DNA of 64,000 bases from an uncultured Amylibacter sp. (lineage in GTDB: Bacteria > Pseudomonadota > Alphaproteobacteria > Rhodobacterales > Rhodobacteraceae), in contig OX044354.1 of the NCBI GenBank assembly GCA_943846615.1, forward strand, positions 1,257,001 through 1,321,000, read 5' to 3'. Position numbers and translations under genes: made by a program. This document shows positions 26,650 to 33,813 of this stretch, in pieces; within the stretch, counting starts at the first letter, position 1; each line of letters opens with the position of its first letter. Under the pieces are notes generated by a model. The model was not told the DNA's origin and made no database searches. It was given only the letters and a program-made list of their open reading frames with translations.

Positions 26650-27345
26650 TTAAAATGGATAGTGCCGCTGCAACGCGGCCTTATCCTGACCTTCTATCTT
26701 TAACAGATTATCTGGGCCTGATTGGCTGAAGATCGAGATTTTGTTGTAGAACGGATTTTCGATGTCCCACATCAGGCCCAATGATTGAACCAATTCCTCT
26801 AACACTAATGCGCGCAATTGAACGGGATCGGTAATTGTATTGCTGATCGTGACCCCGACGCGCCCGATTTGGTGGTTTTTCGTTACATATAATTTGGTGC
26901 GTGCGTTTTGTGCCTTTAGGCCATTGATGCCCTTTAGCGAAACGCCTTTGATGATATGACGCAGACCTTGGGGTTGAACAATGTGAACCTTAATCCATGT
27001 GCGATGCGCCATGATACCAGAGACATAACGTAGTTTTAGATTTGCGCCACTGGCGTTTATCATCGCGACGCTGTCTTTTAAAGCTGTGCGTACAACTGCC
27101 TCTTGGACTTTGGACGTGCCTTTCTGCACTTGGGCCAAACCGACGGTCAATTGATTGGAAAGATAAGCGGGCCATCGCGTTGGTTTCTCTTGGCAACGGC
27201 CATCCAATTTTGCCTTGCATGAAATTGCCGCATAGAATTGATCATCCGATAACTTACCATTGGAAAAGGTATGATCCCGCGCGAAAGCGGCGCCAACCAT
27301 TGTGGTGAATACGGCAAGGCCGATAATTGTTGCTCTGATCCACAT
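26650..27345 (-). CDS. secreted DUF2927 protein
   Basis: A 231-residue protein with a Sec signal peptide (MWIRATIIGLAVFTTMVGAAFA). The DUF2927 signature is the C-terminal VLEELVQSLGLMWDIENPFYNKISIFSQ; in related proteins the E-E-x-x-Q block resembles a zincin-like helix without a full HExxH. Function unknown; location periplasmic or extracellular. It is divergent from the queuosine-precursor transporter gene, sharing a 136-nt region with two palindromes. Confidence 0.82.
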   Translation of the reverse strand: MWIRATIIGLAVFTTMVGAAFARDHTFSNGKLSDDQFYAAISCKAKLDGRCQEKPTRWPAYLSNQLTVGLAQVQKGTSKVQEAVVRTALKDSVAMINASGANLKLRYVSGIMAHRTWIKVHIVQPQGLRHIIKGVSLKGINGLKAQNARTKLYVTKNHQIGRVGVTISNTITDPVQLRALVLEELVQSLGLMWDIENPFYNKISIFSQSGPDNLLKIEGQDKAALQRHYPF

Positions 27346-27398
27346 GGTTATTCTCCTTTCTTTCTAAATAGGAACCAAAACCGAAATCACAACATCAC

Positions 27399-27448
27399 TT
27401 GCGCAGATTGCGCAAAGGGGCTAACAGCGCCTTGCCCATCTTGGGCAA
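27399..27448. promoter_or_regulatory. two tandem palindromes TTGCnCA-N3-TGnGCAA
   Basis: TTGCGCA-GAT-TGCGCAA (27399-27415) and TTGCCCA-TCT-TGGGCAA (27432-27448) are both perfect 7-bp inverted repeats with a 3-nt centre, exactly 33 bp apart centre to centre (about three helical turns). Between them GGGGCT-AAC-AGCGCC (27417-27431 region) is a near-perfect third hairpin. The spacing favours a dimeric repressor binding one DNA face; a structured RNA leader is the alternative. Confidence 0.55.
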
Positions 27449-27481
27449 AGTGTCCGCGACCTTTTCAAAACGGAGTAAAAT

Positions 27482-28123
27482 ATGACACGTGGTATTATCC
27501 TTGGCGTTATCGCCATGGCGGCAATTGTTGTCGCCTCTAACATTCTGGTGCAGTTCTTTGTTGGCAATTGGCTGACGTGGGGGGCTTTCACCTATCCTTT
27601 CGCATTTTTGGTGACTGATTTGGTCAACCGTATGTACGGCGCCAATGGCGCACGTAAGGTGATCGCTGTTGGTTTCGTTGTGGGGATCATCTGTTCCCTG
27701 ATCGGCACCCAAGTAATGGTTCAAATCGCCCCTGATTTTTCCGCACCAGCGGTTACGTTGCGTATTGCTATTGGTTCTGCGACGGCCTTTTTCGTGGCGC
27801 AAATGGTTGATGTGTTTGTGTTTGATCGCTTGCGCGAAGGTTCCTGGTGGCGTGCGCCATTGGCGTCCACACTGATCGGTTCCACAATCGACACCGCCCT
27901 GTTTTTCACCATCGCCTTTTCGGCGGGTATGACAGGCCTGTTAGGAACAGATCATAACATCGATTTCTTCAACGAAGTTGTAGCCGCGCCATTTGGCGGA
28001 TCGGACACAGTGCGTTGGGTTGGTACCGCGTTAGTGGATTGGTCAGTGAAAATCGGTATCGCGTTGATCGCGTTGATCCCGTTCCGCATGTTGGTAACGA
28101 AGTGGCAGCGTTCAGCGGCATAA
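27482..28123 (+). CDS. yhhQ: queuosine precursor transporter (YhhQ/DUF165)
   Basis: A 213-residue inner-membrane protein with about six spans. The family marks are FTYPFAFLVTDLVNRMYGANGARKVI, with the conserved acidic-Tyr-Gly segment, and VFDRLREGSWWRAPLASTLIGSTIDTALFF. It imports preQ0/preQ1 for queuosine in tRNA. CGGAG ribosome site 7 nt from the ATG. It is preceded by tandem palindromes and followed by an intrinsic terminator, so it is monocistronic. Confidence 0.93.
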   Translation: MTRGIILGVIAMAAIVVASNILVQFFVGNWLTWGAFTYPFAFLVTDLVNRMYGANGARKVIAVGFVVGIICSLIGTQVMVQIAPDFSAPAVTLRIAIGSATAFFVAQMVDVFVFDRLREGSWWRAPLASTLIGSTIDTALFFTIAFSAGMTGLLGTDHNIDFFNEVVAAPFGGSDTVRWVGTALVDWSVKIGIALIALIPFRMLVTKWQRSAA

Positions 28124-28151
28124 CGGCCCCATCTTTCAATCAATGAATTAG

Positions 28152-28187
28152 AAACGGCGCGCCCAAATGGGTGGGCCGTTTTTTTTG
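28152..28187 (+). terminator. intrinsic terminator after yhhQ
   Basis: AAACGGC (28152-28158) pairs with GCCGTTT (28175-28181), with CCC/GGG inside, followed by a run of T. Confidence 0.85.
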
Positions 28188-28304
28188 CAAATGGCATTTC
28201 ACAAAAAATTTTCAAAAACTTCTTGGATATTTCACAAAGTCATTGCATGATTCGTATATCGGACGAAATGATCCGGTCATTGAAACAATCGAAAGGAGGT
28301 GCCT

Positions 28305-28361
28305 ATGATTATTGGGAAACAAGAGCAGCTGGTGAAGGATACGAGCGGGGTTCACGTTTAG
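28305..28361 (+). CDS. possible 18-residue peptide MIIGKQEQLVKDTSGVHV
   Basis: ATG 5 nt after AAAGGAGG, one of the strongest ribosome sites in the window, and 18 codons to a TAG whose last base lies in a G/C hairpin. The peptide has no signal sequence or known motif. It could be a leader peptide, a micro-protein or an accident inside a regulatory RNA. Confidence 0.3.
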   Translation: MIIGKQEQLVKDTSGVHV

Positions 28362-28433
28362 GGGGCAGCCCCCCATTTCGAAGACCCGGCTTCAAAGCAT
28401 ACGGCTTTGCTTGCCACCTCTAAATCTCGAGAG

Positions 28434-28462
28434 AAGCCCGCATTCCTTGGTGCGGGCTTTTT
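28434..28462 (+). terminator. intrinsic terminator of the short unit
   Basis: Perfect 9-bp stem AAGCCCGCA (28434-28442) / TGCGGGCTT (28451-28459), 8-nt loop, TTTTT tail. It isolates the short unit from the SPFH gene. Confidence 0.9.
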
Positions 28463-28552
28463 CACGAGGTATCTGTTGAATTTTTAGTTCTATATATTGA
28501 AAAGTAGAAAATAATACATAGATATACATCATAATTATTGAAAGGAATTTGT

Positions 28553-29962
28553 ATGTACGGCATGACAATTGCTGCCATTTTCGCATTGGCGATTTGGGGC
28601 GGAACCAGTTTGGTTCATGAGAAATTTAAGGATTATATGAAGATTGGTTATCTGTTAGCGGCGGGGTATTTTTTATTCAGCGCGTTCAACGGTATCTTCT
28701 TCTATGCGGAACCGGGGTACAAATACCACGTGCGCACGATTACAGGTCAGGAAAAAATGGTTTCGGACACGGGTTACAATTCATACCTGTTTGGCCGCGT
28801 GAATGCGTGGAAAAACGCGATGTCGGTTCAGGCATCATCGGGTGGCGTTGGCAAAGTTAGCGCCGAAATCGAGGGTTCGTCGACCAGCGCGAATCTGTCG
28901 CCGCAATCATTGGTATTTTTGGATCAGGTAGATGCATTGGTAACGGCTACAACCCGGTACGAATTGCCCGCTGACGAAGACGCGTTTTTGAAAATGGTGC
29001 GGTTGTACCGTACGCCTGAAAATCTGTTGCGCACGGAATTAATCCCCGCGTTTCAGGAAACATTGGGCGCGACGGCCGCATTGCTATCGGCCGAGGATTA
29101 TTTCCAAGGTGGGAAAACAGAATTCAACAATGAATTCCAACGTCAGATGGAAAACGGTATTTACATTGTGCGCCGTGTCGAAGAACGCGTGCGCCTTGAC
29201 GAAGGTCCTGCGCAAGGTTCAGCCAACGCATCGTTAGGCACGGATCAAAAAGAGTACGGTGATCAGTTCAAAACCGTATTCCGCGTTAAGAAGATTTTGG
29301 ACAACACGGGCCAACCACAACGCAAATCGCAATCCTTTACCAAGTTCGCAATCGCAGTAACCAGCGCACGTGTTACCGGTGTTGATCCAAACACAGAGTT
29401 CAAGCAACGCATGCGTCTGCGCCAACAAGCGGCAGCGGATCGATCCATTGCACGAGAGCAACGCATCCAAGAAGAAGAGCAACGCCTGTTGGCAATAGCC
29501 AAGGGTGAACGCGAAGTTGCAGAGCGCCAAGCGCAAGCCAAAGTAACACAGATCGAGCGTACGACAGATGCGGAAACTGAAAAGCAGTTAACCCTAACGG
29601 ATGCGAACAAGTTGAAAGAACAAGCGGCCATCGACCGCGAACGTTCAGAGATTTTATTGGAGAAAGCCGAAATTGATGCCAAAGCCGTGAAAGTGGCGGC
29701 AGACGCCGAAGCTTATGCTAAGGCCGCCGTTTTGGAAGCGGATAACGCATTAGCGCAGAAATTGGCAACCGAGTTGAAAATCCAAGAAGCATGGGCGCTG
29801 GCCTATTCGGAACGTAAGGTTCCGCAATATGTATTTGGTGGTAGTGACGGCGCAGGAGAGACACCTGTTGGTGGCGACCAAGAGGCGATTTTGTTGCAAA
29901 AATTGCTGACGATGGAATACGCCAAGCGGTTGGATTACGACCGCGAAATTGGCAATCAATAA
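28553..29962 (+). CDS. SPFH/Band 7 domain membrane protein
   Basis: A 469-residue protein with one or two N-terminal membrane segments (about 1-50), an SPFH/Band 7 domain (about 55-280) and a long Gln/Glu/Ala/Lys-rich coiled coil (about 290-420), as in flotillin- and prohibitin-like proteins that scaffold membrane patches or proteases. ATG 28553 has AAAGGAA 7 nt upstream; a TTG at 28538 would add five residues. No protease gene of the NfeD/HflC type sits next to it. A terminator follows the stop. Confidence 0.85.
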   Translation: MYGMTIAAIFALAIWGGTSLVHEKFKDYMKIGYLLAAGYFLFSAFNGIFFYAEPGYKYHVRTITGQEKMVSDTGYNSYLFGRVNAWKNAMSVQASSGGVGKVSAEIEGSSTSANLSPQSLVFLDQVDALVTATTRYELPADEDAFLKMVRLYRTPENLLRTELIPAFQETLGATAALLSAEDYFQGGKTEFNNEFQRQMENGIYIVRRVEERVRLDEGPAQGSANASLGTDQKEYGDQFKTVFRVKKILDNTGQPQRKSQSFTKFAIAVTSARVTGVDPNTEFKQRMRLRQQAAADRSIAREQRIQEEEQRLLAIAKGEREVAERQAQAKVTQIERTTDAETEKQLTLTDANKLKEQAAIDRERSEILLEKAEIDAKAVKVAADAEAYAKAAVLEADNALAQKLATELKIQEAWALAYSERKVPQYVFGGSDGAGETPVGGDQEAILLQKLLTMEYAKRLDYDREIGNQ

Positions 29963-29971
29963 AATTCAAAT

Positions 29972-30001
29972 CAGCCCGCGTCAGTTGCGCGGGCTGGTTT
30001 T
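29972..30001 (+). terminator. intrinsic terminator after the SPFH gene
   Basis: Perfect 9-bp stem CAGCCCGCG (29972-29980) / CGCGGGCTG (29988-29996), 7-nt loop, TTTT tail. Confidence 0.88.
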
Positions 30002-30019
30002 ACGCATTAGATCAAGGAT

Positions 30020-30439
30020 ATGATCCACGTAACCGACAATATCCAAATTGAAGACTGGGAAGTGACCGAGAGCTTTATGCGATCATCCGGCCCCGGCGGT
30101 CAGCATGTGAACAAGGTGTCGACCGCAGTAGAGTTGCGGTTTGAGGCGGAACGATCCCCAAACCTGCCCCCACATGTAAAAGTGCGGCTGCGCAAATTGG
30201 CGGGTCGTAAATGGACAAAGGATGGCGCGATTATTATCACCGCCGAGAAGCATCGATCGCAACCGATGAACCGCCAATTGGCCCAAGAGAAGTTGGTTGA
30301 ATTGATTATCGAGGCCACAAAACGCCCGAAATATCGTGTAAAAACCAAACCAACCAAAGCATCGCAACGCCGCCGCATGGACAGCAAAACCAAACGCGGT
30401 CAGGTGAAATCTTTACGTGGGCGTGTAACGGGCGAATAG
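30020..30439 (+). CDS. arfB: ribosome rescue peptidyl-tRNA hydrolase ArfB (YaeJ)
   Basis: Codon-independent release factor that frees stalled ribosomes. At 139 residues it has the catalytic GGQ at 26-28 (SSGPGGQHVNKVSTAVELRF) and lacks the codon-reading domains of RF1/RF2. The basic C-terminal tail (KASQRRRMDSKTKRGQVKSLRGR) is the part that enters the mRNA channel. It is a backup to the SmpB/tmRNA system whose smpB lies 6 kb upstream. Confidence 0.93.
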   Translation: MIHVTDNIQIEDWEVTESFMRSSGPGGQHVNKVSTAVELRFEAERSPNLPPHVKVRLRKLAGRKWTKDGAIIITAEKHRSQPMNRQLAQEKLVELIIEATKRPKYRVKTKPTKASQRRRMDSKTKRGQVKSLRGRVTGE

Positions 30440-30441
30440 CC

Positions 30442-30483
30442 CCCGCAGGGTTGCGGGTTTTTAGTCTTTAAATCTGGACTAAA
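30442..30483 (+). terminator. intrinsic terminator after arfB, with a second hairpin
   Basis: CCCGCA (30442-30447) / TGCGGG (30452-30457) with a GGGT loop and TTTTT. A second stem TTTAGTC (30460-30466) / GACTAAA (30477-30483) overlaps the T run and leads towards the SulP gene. Confidence 0.75.
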
Positions 30484-30522
30484 AGAGCCTAGAAGGCGCG
30501 AAACCCATCACAGGATTATCCA

Positions 30523-32136
30523 ATGGCCAATTTTACGACGATTGCAGATTTCACGCGCCGTTTGCGCACATCAGATCGCAGCCCAGATTACACGCCGATT
30601 ACACCGATGCAGGCGAAGACGGATATCCTGTCTGGATTAACAGTTGCACTGGCATTGGTTCCAGAGGCCGTTGCATTCGCGTTTGTTGCGGGTGTTGAAC
30701 CGTTGGTTGGTCTGTACGCCGCGTTTATCGTTGGTTTTATCACCGCTGTATTCGGTGGTCGTCCGGGGATGATTTCGGGTGCCACGGGTGCGCTGGCGGT
30801 TGTGATGGTTGCACTGGTTGCCGATCATGGCGTTCAATATCTGTTTGCAACCGTTGTGTTGATGGGGATTTTGCAGGTTTTGGCGGGGATATTTAAACTG
30901 GGAAAATTCATGCGTTTGGTGCCGCATCCTGTGATGTTGGGTTTTGTGAATGGCTTGGCGATTGTAATTTTCCTGGCACAGATGGAACATTTCCAAGTGA
31001 AGGACGCTGCTGGTCATCACGTTTGGATGACGGGCATGACACTGTGGATCACGCTGGGATTGGTTGCGTTGACGATGGCATTGATCTGGGTGACCCCAAA
31101 AGTCACTCGCGCAATTCCAGCGCCATTGGTGGCAATTGGATTGGTTGCGGGTTTGGTAATCTTCTTTGATATTCCTGTGCCGCGTGTTGACGATTTGGCA
31201 TCTGTTAAAGGTGGCTTGCCCAGCTTTGCGATCCCAACTGTGCCGTTCACACTTGAAACGCTTTACATCATTTTCCCATACGCGTTGATTTTGGCGGCGA
31301 TTGGTCTGATCGAGAGTTTGCTGACCCTTAACCTTGTTGGTGACATCACAGGCAAAAAAGGTGGCGCGAGTAAGGAATGTTTGGCCCAAGGCGGCGCGAA
31401 TATCGTAACCGGTTTCTTCGGCGGTATGGGTGGTTGTGCGATGATTGGACAATCGATGATCAACGTGAATTCAGGTGGACGTACGCGTTTGGCCGGTATT
31501 GCGGCGGCAGTGTTTTTGTTGATCTTTATCCTGTTCGCCAGCCCGATTATTGACATCATCCCATTGGCGGCGCTGGTTGGCGTTATGTTCATGGTGGTTA
31601 TTGGCACATTTGCATGGCAGTCGTTACGCTTGATGAAGCGTATTCCAATGTCCGATTTGTTGGTGATTGTCACCGTGACGGCCGTAACTGTTTATTCCGA
31701 TTTGGCGACTGCGGTGGTTGTTGGTGTGATCATTTCCGCGTTGGTATATGCGTGGAATGCGGCAGCGCAAATCCAAGTTTCGACACATGAATCGCAAACT
31801 GAAAAAGGCGCGATTGTTTATGAATTGTCGGGGCCGTTGTTCTTTGGTTCGACCACGCGTTTTATCGATTTGTTCAATCCAGAGAATGATCCAGATACGG
31901 TGATTTTGGATTTCAACGGTTCGCGCGTTGTAGATCACAGTGCATTGCAAGCCATCGATGCCGTTGCAGCAAAATACGAGACGGCTGGCAAGAAGTTGAT
32001 GTTGCGCCATCTATCGCGCGACTGTCATGCCTTGTTGTCCAAGGCAGGTCAGCTGATCGTGGATATGGATGATGATCCAAGTTATCAAATCGCAACGGAT
32101 TATGGTATTTTGCCCGGTAATATCGGGGGCCATTAG
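30523..32136 (+). CDS. SulP family anion permease with STAS domain
   Basis: A 537-residue inner-membrane transporter. The SulP signature begins DILSGLTVALALVPEAVAFAFVAGVEPLVGLYAAF, followed by GAISGATGA-type segment, about 11 spans, and a cytosolic STAS domain (about 430-530, VILDFNGSRVVDHSALQAID). Transports sulfate or another anion such as bicarbonate; substrate not decidable. It begins a run of three genes with trhO and a TauE-like protein, giving a loose sulfur theme. Confidence 0.93.
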   Translation: MANFTTIADFTRRLRTSDRSPDYTPITPMQAKTDILSGLTVALALVPEAVAFAFVAGVEPLVGLYAAFIVGFITAVFGGRPGMISGATGALAVVMVALVADHGVQYLFATVVLMGILQVLAGIFKLGKFMRLVPHPVMLGFVNGLAIVIFLAQMEHFQVKDAAGHHVWMTGMTLWITLGLVALTMALIWVTPKVTRAIPAPLVAIGLVAGLVIFFDIPVPRVDDLASVKGGLPSFAIPTVPFTLETLYIIFPYALILAAIGLIESLLTLNLVGDITGKKGGASKECLAQGGANIVTGFFGGMGGCAMIGQSMINVNSGGRTRLAGIAAAVFLLIFILFASPIIDIIPLAALVGVMFMVVIGTFAWQSLRLMKRIPMSDLLVIVTVTAVTVYSDLATAVVVGVIISALVYAWNAAAQIQVSTHESQTEKGAIVYELSGPLFFGSTTRFIDLFNPENDPDTVILDFNGSRVVDHSALQAIDAVAAKYETAGKKLMLRHLSRDCHALLSKAGQLIVDMDDDPSYQIATDYGILPGNIGGH

Positions 32137-32144
32137 GAGGCGTT

Positions 32145-33050
32145 ATGTCCAAAGTCGTTGTTGCCGCTCTGTACCACTTTACCAAGTTTTCGGATCATAC
32201 CGCCATCCAAGGCCCATTGTTGACCCTGTGCCGTGCGCAAGGGATCAAGGGATCGTTGTTGTTGGCATATGAAGGCATCAATGGCACCATCGCAGGATCA
32301 CGCGGTGGTATCGATGCGGTACTGGCGCATTTACGCGGCCTGCCCGGTTGCGCCGATTTGGAACACAAAGAAAGCTTCGCGTCCGAAATGCCGTTCAATC
32401 GCATGAAGGTGAAGTTGAAGAAAGAGATCGTCACGATGGGTCAGCCCAACATCGATCCGACTGTGAATGTTGGCAACTATGTTGCCCCCCAAGATTGGAA
32501 TGATCTGATTGCCCAAGATGATGTAGTTTTGATTGATACACGCAATGACTACGAAGTTGCGATTGGCACGTTCGAAGGTGCAATCGATCCCTTAACCAAG
32601 AGTTTTGGCGAATTCCCTGCATGGTGGGAAGAGAACAAAAACCGTTTTCACAACAAACGCGTTGCGATGTTTTGCACAGGTGGCATTCGGTGCGAAAAAT
32701 CCACGAACTTCTTATTAAACGAAGGTGTGGATGATGTTTACCATCTAAAAGGCGGCATCCTAAAATACCTAGAGGAAGTTCCTCAAGAGAGCAGTACTTG
32801 GGACGGCGAGTGTTTCGTTTTTGACGCACGTGTTTCGGTGAAACATGGCTTGGAAGAAGGCAAATACGATTTGTGTTACGCCTGTCGCATGCCATTAGCA
32901 CCCGAAGATTTTGCACGCCCCGAATTCGAAAAAGGTGTGTCATGCCATTTGTGTATCGAAACAACAGATGACGAACGCAAAGAGCGTTTTCGCGAGCGCC
33001 AGCGTCAGGTAGAGCTGGCGGACAAGCGTGGCAAACATCATATTGGATAA
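32145..33050 (+). CDS. trhO: tRNA uridine(34) hydroxylase TrhO (rhodanese family, YceA)
   Basis: Oxygen-dependent hydroxylation of U34 giving ho5U in tRNA. The 301 residues show the N-terminal ALYHFTKFSDH and EGINGTIAGSR motifs, a rhodanese domain with Cys177 and Cys183 in FCTGGIRCEKS, and a C-terminal Cys pair region (CYACRMPLAPEDF ... GVSCHLC). TAGGAGG ribosome site. It is 8 nt after the SulP stop and 7 nt before the TauE-like gene. Confidence 0.93.
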   Translation: MSKVVVAALYHFTKFSDHTAIQGPLLTLCRAQGIKGSLLLAYEGINGTIAGSRGGIDAVLAHLRGLPGCADLEHKESFASEMPFNRMKVKLKKEIVTMGQPNIDPTVNVGNYVAPQDWNDLIAQDDVVLIDTRNDYEVAIGTFEGAIDPLTKSFGEFPAWWEENKNRFHNKRVAMFCTGGIRCEKSTNFLLNEGVDDVYHLKGGILKYLEEVPQESSTWDGECFVFDARVSVKHGLEEGKYDLCYACRMPLAPEDFARPEFEKGVSCHLCIETTDDERKERFRERQRQVELADKRGKHHIG

Positions 33051-33057
33051 ATAGCGA

Positions 33058-33813
33058 ATGATCGAAACCGCCATCAGCGTTTTGTTAATCCTGTTTTTGG
33101 TGGCCATGTTCGCTGGCTTTGTGGATGCTATTTCAGGTGGCGGTGGCTTGATAACAGTTCCAGCGTTGTTGATGGCTGGCGTACCACCGTTGGTTGCCCT
33201 GGGCACGAACAAATTCCAAGGTGTTTTTGGAACCGCATCGGCAGCAATGACATTTGCATCCAAAGGACATTTGAATTTACGCGCGTTATGGCCTGTGGCG
33301 TTGATTTGTTTTTTGGCGTCTGTGGTTGGCGCATTGATCGCATCTTATATCCCACAGGACGCATTGGCATTCGCACTGCCTGCTGTTTTGATATTGGTAG
33401 CGATATATTTTGCCTGCGCACCGAACTTGTCCAAGGGACCGCGTAAGCCGGTGGTTGGGGGCGCGATTATCACTGGTTTCGCCCTGCCATTGATTGGGTT
33501 GTACGACGGTATTTTTGGCCCCGGCGCGGGATCGTTTTACATGTTGGTTTTGTTGGGATTGGGCGGAATGGAGTTGGTACAAGCAACCGCACGGACCAAG
33601 TTGTTCAATTTTTCCTCAAACCTTGGTGGGTTGATCGGGTTTGCCCTGATCGGTGCTGTCGCGTGGAAGGTTGGGCTCACCATGGCTGCTGGCCAAATTA
33701 TTGGCAGCAACCTCGGAGCGCGTATGGCGATTAATAAAGGGGCATCACTTATTCGCCCTCTTTTGGTGGTTATTTGTATTGCGACTACTTTGAAACTGCT
33801 GTTGGCGGGCTAA
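33058..33813 (+). CDS. TauE/SafE (TSUP) family sulfite/organoanion exporter
   Basis: A 251-residue membrane protein with about eight spans, carrying the two TSUP signatures FAGFVDAISGGGGLITVPALLMAGVPP and GLYDGIFGPGAGSFYMLVLLGLGG. It is predicted to export sulfite, sulfoacetate or a related anion. It ends the SulP-trhO run. Its last 69 nt overlap the 3' end of the histidine kinase gene on the other strand. Confidence 0.92.
   Translation: MIETAISVLLILFLVAMFAGFVDAISGGGGLITVPALLMAGVPPLVALGTNKFQGVFGTASAAMTFASKGHLNLRALWPVALICFLASVVGALIASYIPQDALAFALPAVLILVAIYFACAPNLSKGPRKPVVGGAIITGFALPLIGLYDGIFGPGAGSFYMLVLLGLGGMELVQATARTKLFNFSSNLGGLIGFALIGAVAWKVGLTMAAGQIIGSNLGARMAINKGASLIRPLLVVICIATTLKLLLAG

Larger units (their letters stand above)
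28196..28462 (+). ncRNA. candidate short transcription unit (sRNA or leader-peptide RNA)
   Basis: This 429-nt gap between yhhQ and the SPFH gene holds an isolated unit. It has a direct repeat ATTTCACAAA (28196-28205 and 28229-28238, 33 bp apart) in a promoter-like AT-rich stretch. Next come a strong AAAGGAGG with an 18-codon frame (28305-28361), hairpins GGGGG-CAG-CCCCC (28361-28373) and CAAAGC-N5-GCTTTG (28393-28409), then a strong terminator. CACCTC at 28415-28420 is the exact complement of GAGGTG (28296-28301) at the ribosome site, so the site can be masked. I know no RNA family that fits. Confidence 0.45.

Noticed and set aside
27360-27480. preQ1 riboswitch before yhhQ
   Set aside because: The region shows perfect DNA palindromes with 3-nt centres and lacks the H-type pseudoknot layout and conserved loop of the preQ1 classes I know.
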